Shown here: positions 8,617 through 17,868 of the stretch, one piece after another | How positions within the stretch are numbered: position 1 is the stretch's first letter | How the letters are laid out: each line of letters begins with the position of its first letter | DNA from: an uncultured Acetobacteroides sp. | Lineage (GTDB): Bacteria; Bacteroidota; Bacteroidia; Bacteroidales; ZOR0009 | Assembly: GCF_963678165.1 (NCBI RefSeq) | Contig: NZ_OY782755.1 | Span: 3,100,001-3,164,000, forward strand | Direction: 5' to 3' | DNA: 64,000 nucleotides | Made by a program: the position numbers and the translations under genes | The notes under the pieces: model-generated | Told to the model about the DNA's origin: nothing | Seen by the model: the letters and a program-made list of their open reading frames with translations, nothing else | The model's database searches: none

Positions 8617-9390
8617 TTACTCAATATCAGCTCTTTTTATCCATCCTTCAACAGTCGCAGATCCGTAATATCTAATTTTAATCCATTCGTTATTCTTTTC
8701 CAAGATTTCAATAGCACTACCTTGTGGAATAATAACACTGCTCCTCTGATAGCTAGAGCTGTAAATATACGTTTGAGTTTTTGATGTTTTAGTCAGTGAT
8801 CTTTTTTTCAAATTCTTAATAAACTCTTGAACAAACTTTGGTGGATTAATTACTCTACGAAACTCAACTATGTTTTCAGGAGAAGGATTAATGCCATTCC
8901 CTAAAATAAAATTATCAGGCTTATCTTTATAGATCACTAGAGGATCACTACCTCGGTTATAGAACTGAGTGTCGTTAACAAAATCGACAAGCGTATTAAT
9001 AAAGTTAGTTTCAAAAGAAGAACTTAACGTACCTGATGCTGTATCGAAACAAATATTTACATCCTTAAGTAATGAATCTACAGAAACTTTTATTCGATTC
9101 ATTTCATCGTCCCACAAACTTTTAGAACAGTAGTAGTACCTATAACTATTTGAAGGATACCCCTTGGGTAATAAGCCCAAATCTCCTTGAGTATAGTATG
9201 TATAGATACAGTTATTATAGAATATCTCATAGTTTTGGTCTGCATTAGCATGATCTTCATCTTTTACCTGTACCCAAGCATATCCATCTAAAAAATCGTT
9301 CATTGTTTTATAATGCCAATTCTTTTCTGAAGATTGGCATTGTACATCAACACTAGCAATGCAGATTATTAAAAGTAAAAAATATCTCAT
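8617..9390 (-). CDS. Secreted protein with C-terminal bacterial SH3 domain
   Basis: This 257-aa protein starts with a signal peptide (MRYFLLLIICIASVDVQCQ, cleavage after about residue 18). The middle part, to about residue 200, is not recognised. The last 55 residues look like an SH3_3/SH3b domain: a strand pattern with SSVIIPQGSAIEILEKNNEW, then IKIRYYGSATVEGWIKRADI. Bacterial SH3 domains often bind peptidoglycan or peptides. The gene is AT-rich compared with its neighbours and lies between two direct R6 repeats, which suggests acquisition as a unit. Confidence 0.65.
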   Translation of the reverse strand: MRYFLLLIICIASVDVQCQSSEKNWHYKTMNDFLDGYAWVQVKDEDHANADQNYEIFYNNCIYTYYTQGDLGLLPKGYPSNSYRYYYCSKSLWDDEMNRIKVSVDSLLKDVNICFDTASGTLSSSFETNFINTLVDFVNDTQFYNRGSDPLVIYKDKPDNFILGNGINPSPENIVEFRRVINPPKFVQEFIKNLKKRSLTKTSKTQTYIYSSSYQRSSVIIPQGSAIEILEKNNEWIKIRYYGSATVEGWIKRADIE

Positions 9391-9486
9391 TTTGAATTCT
9401 ACTCTATTAATACTTTATGTGTTTTAAGGTAAAATCTCGTTTGATAAACACTTCCTTCGTTAGGCTAAAACTTCTTCCTTCGTTAG

Positions 9487-9552
9487 TTCTAACATTGCAG
9501 GCTATAGCATGCAAAATAGATTCGATTGAAGCGATAGCGTCAGTCGAACGAA
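9487..9552 (+). repeat. Dispersed repeat R6, copy 2
   Basis: It has the same core as copy 1 (CATTGCAGGCTATAGC, AATAGATTCGATTGAAGCG) and ends with GTCGAACG. It lies between the two AT-rich genes 8617-9390 and 9558-10262. Confidence 0.7.
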
Positions 9553-9557
9553 AGTTA

Positions 9558-10262
9558 TTAATACAATTCCTTCATTAAGTCAATCGTTTTTTGAGGTATG
9601 GGAATTTTCTTCTTTTTTTCCATTAATGTATTTCTATCAAATTCAATGGTATTTGTTTTTCCAATCAAATGAAAAATGTAAACGTTTTCATTGAAAGTTC
9701 TTTCTCTTCCTCTTGATAATGAATGATCCAACTTGCCATTAATTTTAATTTCAATTGGAACGCCTAACTCTAAGTTGCACAATTTAAAGTTCTCTCGTTT
9801 TGGTTGGCCTATTTCATAGTAATCATATTCCAAATGAAGTTCAATGGTACTATCAGCCATGCTCAACCTGAATATTAAGAATTTTCTTGAACTTCCAATT
9901 AAGTTTAAATATTGAATATTTTTTAGTGTACGCCATATTTGTCCACTAGGTTTTTCTTCAGCTTCGATTAAGTCTTTATTCCATCTTTTGTATTGTAGTA
10001 CTAATGCGTCATTTTCACTGTCAGAATTGTAATCATTTAATATTATTAGATTACAATTATATAAATCAGGACCTTTATCTTTTTCTGAGACAACTAATTT
10101 GTTGTCGATTAAAAATCCTGATCTTGAATTAATATCTGTTTTCCATTCTGTGGCTTTCTTTCTATCAGTAAAAGATTTTTGATCTTTCGTATATGAATAG
10201 TAATTATGAAAAACTTGCAATACAAACTTTTCATTTTTCAGTATTATTTGGTTGTTTTTCAT
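9558..10262 (-). CDS. Hypothetical protein, AT-rich accessory gene
   Basis: I do not recognise this protein. I chose the ATG at 10262 (MKNNQIILKNEKF, 234 aa); the frame stays open upstream with another ATG at 10310 that would add 16 residues of little protein character. The sequence is rich in Lys, Asn and Asp, has no signal peptide or membrane segment, and is predicted to be a beta-rich cytoplasmic protein. Base composition is clearly more AT-rich than the core genes, as in the neighbouring SH3 gene, suggesting horizontal acquisition. Confidence 0.55.
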   Translation of the reverse strand: MKNNQIILKNEKFVLQVFHNYYSYTKDQKSFTDRKKATEWKTDINSRSGFLIDNKLVVSEKDKGPDLYNCNLIILNDYNSDSENDALVLQYKRWNKDLIEAEEKPSGQIWRTLKNIQYLNLIGSSRKFLIFRLSMADSTIELHLEYDYYEIGQPKRENFKLCNLELGVPIEIKINGKLDHSLSRGRERTFNENVYIFHLIGKTNTIEFDRNTLMEKKKKIPIPQKTIDLMKELY

Positions 10263-10770
10263 TTTACAAATTGCTGGTAACTTGTTTACATATACACATA
10301 AAACAAACAATATATCTCAATATGGTATAATATGTATACCCTTTATTCGAATCAAGCGTAATCATATCACAATAGCCATATAACCAAGTAGTTTTAACCT
10401 CATTTGGTAAAAACATTCACTTTCTCTAAACCCATCATTTTAGGTATTAGCCTAATCTACGAGTCCATTAAGTCGTCTAAACCAAATCGACAGTAGGTTT
10501 CGTTCTGCTAATTAATAAATAAATCCGCTCCGTTAAGCAATATGTAGGCATATTTTTAGGCTTAGCGGGTTACATTAGGGTACTATAGGGTAGCTATAAG
10601 CGCATTACACCGTTTTTTTATATCTCGGTCTTGCTATTCTTGTAAAATAGTTATAGCTTTATTATGTCTTTCTTAGCTAATGTAGAGAAAGCAGAGGCGG
10701 AAGAGGTAAATGGGCTTAAGCCGCATTGTATAAAAAGGAGAATACAGCTACCGGAATGCCCATAGCACTA

Positions 10771-11190
10771 TTTACACCAGAAGGAAGGGATGCTTCGTGA
10801 TAGGAAATGCATTTTTTACCAGCCGAAGCGAATACCTACCTAACAGAATCACCGTTCACACTTTTGCGAATGAATACTTCGACAGTGATTGTACCATTTA
10901 CACTTTTTGGAATGAGCCTTTTGCTCGGCATATCCTCATTTACACTTATCGGAATGGTACTTTTCGGTTCAATTCCCCTATTTACACTTATTGATATAGT
11001 GCTTTTAGGTTCGTTTCCTTTATTTACATTTTGGGAAATGGTACTCTTCGGTTCGATTCATCGATTTACACTTTTGGGAATGGTACTATTCGCCATATAC
11101 CACCCATTTACACTTTGGAAAATGGTACTTGCCGAATCGGTTGACCTATCTGCACCTGTAGGCAGGGCAATAGGGTGGTCGATGGTACGC
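10771..11190 (+). repeat. 42-bp tandem repeat (2 x 21 bp), about ten units
   Basis: The motif TTTACA recurs with exact 42-bp spacing at 10771, 10897, 10939, 10981, 11023, 11065 and 11107. A variant TTCACA is at 10855, and degenerate units are in phase at 10813 and 11149. Unit consensus is ATTTACACTTTTGGGAATGG followed by TACTTTTCGGTTCGATTCCC. Units have diverged by substitution but have no indels. On the plus strand the repeat reads as 14-residue peptides of the type PFTLxGMVLFGSIx in an open frame from 10807 to 11277, which I do not accept as a gene. The rest of the gap (10263-10770, 11191-11298) shows nothing else. Confidence 0.85.
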
Positions 11191-11298
11191 ATCAGCCAAA
11201 TGCACAGGGTACAACTGAGCGTAGTAAAGGAAAACATCTGCATACGGAGGGCAATAGCTACCGCCAACCTTAAGTAAAACCAAATATGCTAACTAGTA

Positions 11299-12042
11299 AT
11301 GGCTAAATTTCAAACCTTTCTTCGGAGCTGCCTGCTCGATTCGCTAATGGGATATGCAAGCAGGCTGGATTATATCCTAATTTCGGCGAAGCTAGACGAG
11401 CTTTCGGCGTCGAAAATCTACCAAACGTTCCGCTACTCCCTAACCAAAATGGAGGAGGGCTATATGCAGAGCCAGAAAAACCCCTTTACCGAGGCGCTGG
11501 GCGATATTGTGCTGCGCAGGAGCCGAACGTTCAAGTCCATCCACCATGTCATACAGAGCTACCTCTACTCCGACGTTGATGCCGAGAGGGAGGCGGCGCA
11601 GAAGCTGCTGCTGCTCTTTAAGAGGTACAAGGCGGAGTTCTCGAAGACGAGCAGCAGGGGTGTAACCGGTATAGTGTCGAGCTTTATTGAGGATGTAAAG
11701 CAGCCGGATTACGCCGATGCCGTGGCAACGCTGCTGCTAAACGCCAAGCTACAGCAGCTGCTGCGGAATCAGACCGAATACGAGGAGGTTTTTCTAAAGA
11801 GCATTGCCACGGATGTCGAGAGCAGCAAAACGGTGGTTGCCTCCAGTATCCGCAAGGCGTTTACGATGGAGATGCGCGACCTGCTGCTTTTCGTGGGGAC
11901 AAAGGCGAAAGAGTATCCCGATAGCAAATGGAGCGAGCTGAACGGACAAATCGCCATTCACAACACCAAGTTCGTAAAGGGCGAGGGGCTGCGCCAAGCT
12001 GCTCTGAAGAAGAAGCGGGAGAGCAAGAAGGGTAAGGAGTAG
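11299..12042 (+). CDS. DUF6261 family protein
   Basis: This 247-aa mostly alpha-helical cytoplasmic protein matches the pattern of DUF6261, a family largely confined to Bacteroidota. It has a helical N-terminal half, a central stretch reading FKRYKAEFSKTSSRGVTGIVSSFI and a basic C-terminus (KKKRESKKGKE). No enzymatic motif is visible and the role of the family is unknown. It lies directly downstream of the 42-bp tandem repeat, so its promoter must be within or after that repeat. Confidence 0.7.
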   Translation: MAKFQTFLRSCLLDSLMGYASRLDYILISAKLDELSASKIYQTFRYSLTKMEEGYMQSQKNPFTEALGDIVLRRSRTFKSIHHVIQSYLYSDVDAEREAAQKLLLLFKRYKAEFSKTSSRGVTGIVSSFIEDVKQPDYADAVATLLLNAKLQQLLRNQTEYEEVFLKSIATDVESSKTVVASSIRKAFTMEMRDLLLFVGTKAKEYPDSKWSELNGQIAIHNTKFVKGEGLRQAALKKKRESKKGKE

Positions 12043-12233
12043 CGGAGGGGGATGGGCGAAGGATGGAGGCTATTGCCAATTCTATTTAAAAAGGCTGTAG
12101 CTGTTATGATAGATCCAGCTGTGGCAGGAGCACATAGCCGTAAGGGTTAGAAATATATAGTATTACGTTTTTGAAAGAAAGGGTTCGATAGCTAGCATCG
12201 AATCAAGATATAGGCACGTAATCCCCTCCGTGG

Positions 12234-12310
12234 AGGGGTAGGGGTGGGTTAAGGACGCAAAAAAGGAGTGAAAGACATTGATTTAAACGAGTAAACCCAC
12301 CCCCTACCCT
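12234..12310. repeat. Inverted repeat with G-run and C-run arms
   Basis: A 17-bp imperfect inverted repeat (AGGGGTAGGGGTGGGTT and AACCCACCCCCTACCCT) encloses about 43 bp. It abuts family-A copy 2 and may belong to a related element. The gap 12043-12691 holds only this, the A2 repeat and a terminator. Confidence 0.6.
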
Positions 12311-12311
12311 A

Positions 12312-12603
12312 GATATTTTGCTTTTAAGAATTAGACAGACTCCATTTCGAAGGTTATCCCCCGCCGGCGGGGGTTAGGGGGGGGATTTTCGGCAGTGTAT
12401 AGTCACTATAAGCTTTGCATTTTCATCATAAAACCGCATTTTCCACCCCCTGCCCCCGCCAGCGGGGGATATGCTTTGTGCTGCGATATGCTGATTACTT
12501 TATGTCTACCTCTTTTATGAAAAATAGGCTCCCCCCGTTTCGTCTTTTCCTATTATGAACGATGGAATCTTCAGAGAGAAATCGGCAGATAGCGATATCC
12601 CTG
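12312..12603 (+). repeat. MITE-like repeat family A, copy 2
   Basis: This 292-bp copy aligns along its length with copy 1: TTTTGCTTTTAAGAAT start, ATTTCGAAGG, the hairpin CCCCCGCCGGCGGGGG, GTGTATAG, a second C-rich hairpin with CCAGCGGGGGATA, GCTTTGTGCT, and the terminal AGCGATATCCCTG. It is longer than copy 1 because of extra bases near the right end. Confidence 0.75.
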
Positions 12604-12624
12604 CAGCTTATCGGCAGCTGCACC

Positions 12625-12669
12625 AAAAAAGAAGAAGGTATGCCAGCTACGATTCGCCAGCATACCTTC
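12625..12669 (-). terminator. Terminator of the dCache/HAMP/GAF/PAS gene
   Basis: On the minus strand a 10-bp stem (GAAGGTATGC / GCATACCTTC) is followed by TTCTTTTTT. It lies 23 bp after the stop of the 12692-15010 gene. Confidence 0.8.
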
Positions 12670-12691
12670 CTATACGATTGTTGCTTTCGGA

Positions 12692-15010
12692 TTAGCTCAT
12701 TGCATAGGCAATAAACGAGATATTACCGCCACGTTCGCTGTCCGAAACAAGAGTTGCCTGAATGTCTGTAGCCCGCCTATCGCCAGCAATAAGGGTAAAC
12801 ATGCCCGACACCACCCCGTTAACCTTGGCATTGGCAACAGCAGCGGTAAGCAGCGACCTATCGCTCTCTTGCACCCAGCTCGTAAGGGATTTTCCAATGG
12901 CGGAGCCAGCCTCGTGCCCAAGAATCGCCTTAGCCTTATCGTTCAGGTCGAGGACAACCAAATCGGGGTCCACCATCATCGTAATAAAGCTATGGTCAAT
13001 GGCATCCTGCAAGCGCTCGGCGCTGGTAGCTTTCCGCTTCATCTCCTCCTGGGTGGCATGGAGCTCCTCGATGTTCTGCCGCATCTCCTCCTCCTGGGCC
13101 TTCATCTCCTCTGCCTGCATCTGCGATAGGGAGAGGAGCTCGTTGGTACGGGCATTTACCCGTATCGACAGGATGGACGATGCAAAGGTCTCGGAGATAC
13201 GGGCGAGGTAGGATTTCACATGCTCGTCGAAGCGCTTAAACGAGGCGACCTCGACGATGCCAACAATCTCCGCGTTATGGATCAGCGGGAAGAGCAATAG
13301 CATCTGGGGCTTCGAGGCGCCCAAGCCGGAGGTGATTCGGAGGTAATCCTGGGGTATCTCGGTAAGCTCGATTGGTGCTTGTTCGAAGTAGCAGGAGCCA
13401 AGCAAACCCTCCTCCAGCAAGAAGGTTTTCTTCTGCAGCTTCATCCTATCCCATGCCATGCAGGCCACCATCTCGAAGTATTTTTGGTCATCGGCATCTT
13501 CGTGCACCAGGTAAAGCGCCCCCTGGTTTGCACCGATGTAGGTAACTATCTGCCGAACCACCTGCTGGTATAAGGAGTTAACGCTTGCATGATCCTGTTG
13601 AATCACCCTACCAAAGAGGGTGACTCCCCGCTCAATCCAGCTCAGCTTTTCGTCGGCAAGCTTCCGTAGTGCCTCCTCTTCGTCGGCCTTTACCAGGCTA
13701 TCCCTCATCGACAAAAGAGAATTACCAAGGATATCGCCTTCGCCCTTAGAGGTCAGCGCTGCCGAGAGGTTCCCCTCGCCTATAGACTTTGTAAAATCGA
13801 CCACCTCCTCGATGGAGCGGTGGAGGTTGTTGAACGAATGTGCCATCTCCTCGATCTCATCGCCCGATTGGATGTTCACGCTCGACACTTTAGCGTAGTT
13901 GCCTCGGGCAAGATCCTTCAGCGCCACGCTAACCATATTAATAGGGTCGATAATCCTTTTGATAATGTAGGAGGTAAGCCGGTAGAAGATCAGCAAGCCC
14001 AACCCGAAAAGGATAAAGAAGGCAATGAAGAAGATCTTTAGGTTGGCCGATGTTAGAAAGTTGCCCGGTATAAGCAGAATGCTTACGTCGTCACTTTTTA
14101 GGATATTCGACTGGTTGTTGATGTAGGCTAGGTACTCCTTGCCATCGCTATCCACAAAGTCGTAGAAGCCAGCCGCCTTGCTTTTAATCGCCTCAATCAG
14201 CTCCTCGTTCTTGCTGTAGCTGTTCGAGAGCACCTCCGAGGCCTCCTTTCCTACCCCATCTTCCTTATCGTAGACCAGCAGCTTGTGGCCGGAACCAACA
14301 ATAAAGAATCGGCCCCCTTCGTCCTTGAGCCCGTTTATAATTTCCTGGTTCAGCTGCGATATATTAATGTCAGCCCCAACAACACCAACAACTTGGTTCT
14401 TCAAAATGACGGGAAGCCCCATGGTAATCACAAGGTAGTCGGTGCTGGCCTCGTAATTTTCGACGTAGGGCGAGGTGATATGCAGCTGGCGGGTGTCTTT
14501 GGGGATGGTGTAGTAATCGCCCTCCTCATCGTCGGTGGCGGTATAGTCGGCCAGCTCAATGGCGCTATCCTTTCGGTATACGGTTGCGCAAAACTTTCCC
14601 GTGATGGTAGCCCCAGGAGTATTCAGCAGCTTAGCATCCAAGCTATCAACGGCCAAAGGCTCCCAATCGGCCCATATAGATGTCAATTCGGGGTTACTCT
14701 TAAGAAGGCCCGTAAGATTATTAATGATGATGGATCGCCTTTCCGATCGGGGGTACCGATGGACGTACTCTAGCGACTCCCTTTCGGTTATGAGGAGCTT
14801 CTCGGTCTTGCCTAAGCTGGAGGATAGCTGGGTGGATATCTGCTCGGACAACGCTTTTATCGTGTTGTACTTCTCCTTGAGCAGAAGAGATTTAACGCTC
14901 TGGGTAGAGACAATGCCGGTAAGGGTGAAGAATAGGAATACACCTCCCACAATAGCCACCATTACCTTTTTTTTCAAGCTTTTACCCAAAGTAAAGCTTA
15001 TACTTTTCAT
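12692..15010 (-). CDS. Membrane sensor: Cache, HAMP, GAF, coiled coil and PAS, no kinase domain
   Basis: This 772-aa protein has a transmembrane segment near 15-37, an extracytoplasmic double-Cache region (about 40-320, with ADWEPLAVDS and VVGVVGADINI), a second transmembrane helix (about 328-348), HAMP (about 350-400), a second HAMP-like linker, a GAF domain (about 480-625), a methionine/glutamate-rich coiled coil (QAEEMKAQEEEMRQNIEEL, about 640-680) and a C-terminal PAS domain. Neither a histidine kinase core nor a methyl-accepting hairpin is evident. It resembles sensors common in Bacteroidota whose output is unknown; the coiled coil may signal by interaction with a separate kinase. A strong terminator follows. 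Confidence 0.8.
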   Translation of the reverse strand: MKSISFTLGKSLKKKVMVAIVGGVFLFFTLTGIVSTQSVKSLLLKEKYNTIKALSEQISTQLSSSLGKTEKLLITERESLEYVHRYPRSERRSIIINNLTGLLKSNPELTSIWADWEPLAVDSLDAKLLNTPGATITGKFCATVYRKDSAIELADYTATDDEEGDYYTIPKDTRQLHITSPYVENYEASTDYLVITMGLPVILKNQVVGVVGADINISQLNQEIINGLKDEGGRFFIVGSGHKLLVYDKEDGVGKEASEVLSNSYSKNEELIEAIKSKAAGFYDFVDSDGKEYLAYINNQSNILKSDDVSILLIPGNFLTSANLKIFFIAFFILFGLGLLIFYRLTSYIIKRIIDPINMVSVALKDLARGNYAKVSSVNIQSGDEIEEMAHSFNNLHRSIEEVVDFTKSIGEGNLSAALTSKGEGDILGNSLLSMRDSLVKADEEEALRKLADEKLSWIERGVTLFGRVIQQDHASVNSLYQQVVRQIVTYIGANQGALYLVHEDADDQKYFEMVACMAWDRMKLQKKTFLLEEGLLGSCYFEQAPIELTEIPQDYLRITSGLGASKPQMLLLFPLIHNAEIVGIVEVASFKRFDEHVKSYLARISETFASSILSIRVNARTNELLSLSQMQAEEMKAQEEEMRQNIEELHATQEEMKRKATSAERLQDAIDHSFITMMVDPDLVVLDLNDKAKAILGHEAGSAIGKSLTSWVQESDRSLLTAAVANAKVNGVVSGMFTLIAGDRRATDIQATLVSDSERGGNISFIAYAMS

Positions 15011-15722
15011 AGATTCAAAAATGTTAGAGTGGTATAATACATGGCCAACGCGACAATCAAGCTAATTCGGCTAAATATTCATCCACCAATTTCAAACTTG
15101 CTGCTCCACCCTAAGAAAACACTACCGGTAGGAGGTAAAAATGAAAAGAGTAAAACAATACGGAACCTTACTTGAAGAGGGTTTCTAGTCGAAACCATTC
15201 GCTACAGCGCGGTATACACTTAGCGATCCGTTTAGTGTACGACCCGTGCAAAAATAAATATTCGACGATGCGTTCAAGAGATATTGCACACATTATAGTT
15301 AAACTTATTTAATGGTCGTTCTACTTTTTTTAGATAATTCGAGGCGTAAAAAAAAGGTCAGTCCAAATTAAAACGGCGAGCAGCATCAAAAGAAGCATAA
15401 AGATAAATCCGTCATCATTTCCACATCATAAAACAGCTGGCACATAACGATATAAACGAACAGCCATACCTTTCAATCTAAATAAGACACAGAATATCAG
15501 TCCCAGCATGGGGGTAAAAATCGAGCATTTTACAAGTACAAACAGATGACAAATAACAGCTAACCTTAAGTATTTATGAGCTCAACTCTCAGCTCCATAA
15601 CAATTTTGGAGGGGAAGACCTTCCAGCAGCCCATCATTATAGCGTTTCGCGGTAGCAGCCTCGTAGGCCATCGCTCTCAGGGTTATCTCTTCTACAGATT
15701 AAACTCTACTCGCCAGTATAGC
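15011..15722. other. Intergenic region, no gene seen
   Basis: This is the first half of a 1,454-bp gap between divergent genes. No protein-like frame, tRNA or strong terminator is visible. It should contain the promoter of the sensor gene. A GAG(C)TC-rich patch near 15578-15600 (GAGCTCAACTCTCAGCTC) is the only small inverted motif. Confidence 0.4.
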
Positions 15723-16299
15723 CAGAGATGTCGCTTTTAAAAGAAATATCGATCATAATGGAGGTAGACGTAAAGGAATCAGCAGATCGTAGCACAAAGC
15801 GTATCCCCCTTTGGAGGCAATGTCGTTAACTTAAGGGCCAAACTGCTATAAAATTGCATATTATATATCTCCTACGGAGAAAAAAGGAGTGGCGTAGGAA
15901 TGATGCTACAAGTCTCTAACCGCTATGCGGTATTCTGGCCGTTATAAATTTGTCCGTAGGACATTACGATTTGTAGAAACCATCCATCTCCTGCCTATTT
16001 ACCTCGTAGAGGTTAAACTGGTAATGACTATGGTCGTTTTCTTTATGGTATAGGACCTTCCGCTCTAGGTGGAGGTTTATGCCCCATGGCATCAACTTAA
16101 TGATCAACTTAATGATCAACTTTTCTTAACTTAACGACATTGCCCTTTGGAGGGGGAAGGGGGAGGAAAGTAGACGTTATAGGTAAAAGCTTGAAGCCAA
16201 TTGTAGCTATACACTTCTAAAAATCCACCCCCTTTTCCCCCGCCGGCGGGGGAAATCCTTCGAATTAGAGTAGTGTAGATCTTAAAGGTGAAATCCCTG
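15723..16299 (-). repeat. MITE-like repeat family A, copy 3, interrupted
   Basis: The element is inverted relative to copy 1. Its right end (CAGAGATGTCGCTTTT) is at 15723 and its left end (CTTAAAGGTGAAATCCCTG) at 16281-16299. Sequence matching copy 1 breaks off at 15817 and resumes at 16143. Removing 15818-16142 and one CCCTTTGGAGG leaves 241 bp, close to the 236 bp of copy 1. Confidence 0.8.
15818..16142. mobile_element. Small non-autonomous element with 18-bp TIRs and 11-bp target duplication
   Basis: The left end is CAATGTCGTTAACTTAAG (15818-15835). The right end, CTTAACTTAACGACATTG (16125-16142), is its inverted complement at 17 of 18 positions. The element is flanked by CCCTTTGGAGG at 15807-15817 and at 16143-16153, an 11-bp direct repeat. 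The interior (289 bp) has no gene; it holds AT-rich sequence, short hairpins (ATTCTGGCC/GGCC-type and TCCTACGGAG) and a 12-bp tandem motif ATCAACTTAATG at 16091-16124. IS4-family elements such as IS231 make 10-12-bp duplications and, from memory, have ends with AACTTAAG, so an IS4-type transposase supplied elsewhere is a plausible mover. Confidence 0.85.
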
Positions 16300-16401
16300 C
16301 CAATATAGATCTCCACTCAGCACAACAATCCCCATTTCGAGGCCATCGTGCCCATAAAAAGAAGCTTATTTTAGTATACATCAAAAATAACAGGCATAAC
16401 C

Positions 16402-16431
16402 ATTGCTTGTTTAGTGTTATTTCTATATTTT
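16402..16431 (+). promoter_or_regulatory. Candidate Bacteroidota promoter for the 16465 gene
   Basis: ATTG at 16402 is followed after 18 bp by TATATTTT at 16424-16431, close to the TTTG-N19-TAnnTTTG consensus of Bacteroidota sigma factor. The start codon is 33 bp downstream. Confidence 0.45.
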
Positions 16432-16464
16432 TAGCATACCTAATCTTTAATCACTCGTATAGGC

Positions 16465-17868
16465 ATGGCAAAAAATAAAAAAAAGAAAAGCGGCGCGCAG
16501 CAGCCAAAGTTCACCGCTAAAGACATTATTCAGAACCAGGAGAACGAGTACCGCAAAGGGCTAACGGAATTTCTGCAACGGATAGATCTGCTGGAACCAT
16601 TTAACCGCCTTCCTCCTATAACCATCAACACCTTAATTAAGGTTCGAATATCCTCTGTAAGAATAGAACCAATCGGCAAAGACAAGCTAAACAAAGAGGA
16701 CTCGGAATACGTAAAGAGCTATCTTTCTCACATCCTACAGATGGAGCACAAAACACGCTACCCCAATGGTGCAGCGTTAACAAACAAAGAGTTTGCAATT
16801 TACCTGATGACCTTACACCTCCACATCAGCTCGTACCTCGAGAAGAGCAACGACGAAGAGGCAAGAAAAGCGTTTAGCGAAATGATCAGCTATATAGAGG
16901 AGCAACGCGACAGTGTCTTTGGTACGCTTCAGTACCACATCAACTTTTCGTCATCGTGGATGTCCAACCCCATCGACGGGTATGTCGAATACGAATCAGT
17001 AGACTTCGACGTTAAGGATGACGATAAAAGAACTGTTTACGACTCGTGGTGTTCGCCGGTTATTTTCCGATACAAAACCATAGCGCCTCGAAAGCAGCAT
17101 GTCGTTATCGATGGAAAAAAGAGGGAGGTATTCGAGATGGCCTATGCTTCGTTTGAAGGCGAGTTAAGGTGGTGCGCCATTCCGCCAAAGCTCCTTAAAA
17201 AAGAAGGGGAAGCACCTGTACGCCTATTCATTCAAAAGCACGCGCTGAACCGAATGAACGAGCGCCTAGACTATATCCTCAACGAAATGCAGTACTTTTT
17301 CTCGGCAAAATCGGTAGTAGAAACAACCAAGGTAAAGCATATAGGCGACGACAGATACCTCATCCCCGTCGTATTCTACGGACGAAAGCTGGGCTACCTT
17401 GTAGCCAACTACGTGGACTCCATCCTAGTGGTAACCACCTTCCTATTTATCACGCAGGAGGGAACACCCGAAGGGATGCTTCTAAATAAGCTCACCGGAT
17501 TTAAGAAGCTCGACAAGAAGTACCTCTGCATCGACAAGCTGAGCACCTTTATCAACTCCGACATAGCATCGAAACCCGAGTTGGTTAAGCTGCTCGAGGA
17601 TGCCAACCTGGGCCACCTCGTTGATCTTTACGAAGAAATCAAGTGCGTATGCCTCGATCAGGAGGAGAACCTGCACGATCCGTCGTTCATAATGGAGTAC
17701 ATCCAGAAGAAGCAGGAGGAGGAACAGCTCAGCCTTACCGAGCAGCAGGAGCAGAAAGAGGCCGAAGAGGAGATGCTTACCCCCATACCCAACCTAGTGG
17801 AGGAGTTGCCGATGCTACTCCCCCTTGCAAGCAAGCAGGCGCAAGTAACTGGGCAGCAACTAGTCTAA
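16465..17868 (+). CDS. Hypothetical protein, 467 aa
   Basis: I do not recognise this protein. It starts with a very basic segment (MAKNKKKKSGAQQPK), has a globular body rich in charged residues and a low-complexity Gln/Glu tail from about residue 410 (EEEQLSLTEQQEQKEAEEE) with a coiled-coil look. There is no signal peptide or membrane segment. Hydrophobic strands such as LIPVVFYGRKLGYLVANY and ILVVTTFLFIT near 310-345 suggest an alpha/beta core. Base composition fits the core genome. Its last 9 bp overlap the end of the convergent helicase gene, so neither can have an intergenic terminator. Confidence 0.7.
   Translation: MAKNKKKKSGAQQPKFTAKDIIQNQENEYRKGLTEFLQRIDLLEPFNRLPPITINTLIKVRISSVRIEPIGKDKLNKEDSEYVKSYLSHILQMEHKTRYPNGAALTNKEFAIYLMTLHLHISSYLEKSNDEEARKAFSEMISYIEEQRDSVFGTLQYHINFSSSWMSNPIDGYVEYESVDFDVKDDDKRTVYDSWCSPVIFRYKTIAPRKQHVVIDGKKREVFEMAYASFEGELRWCAIPPKLLKKEGEAPVRLFIQKHALNRMNERLDYILNEMQYFFSAKSVVETTKVKHIGDDRYLIPVVFYGRKLGYLVANYVDSILVVTTFLFITQEGTPEGMLLNKLTGFKKLDKKYLCIDKLSTFINSDIASKPELVKLLEDANLGHLVDLYEEIKCVCLDQEENLHDPSFIMEYIQKKQEEEQLSLTEQQEQKEAEEEMLTPIPNLVEELPMLLPLASKQAQVTGQQLV

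Noticed and set aside
10807..11277. Open frame of 156 codons over the 42-bp repeat
   Set aside because: The frame stays open only because the repeat period is a multiple of three. Alternative frames are also open, the sequence has no signal or domain and the part outside the repeat does not look protein-like.
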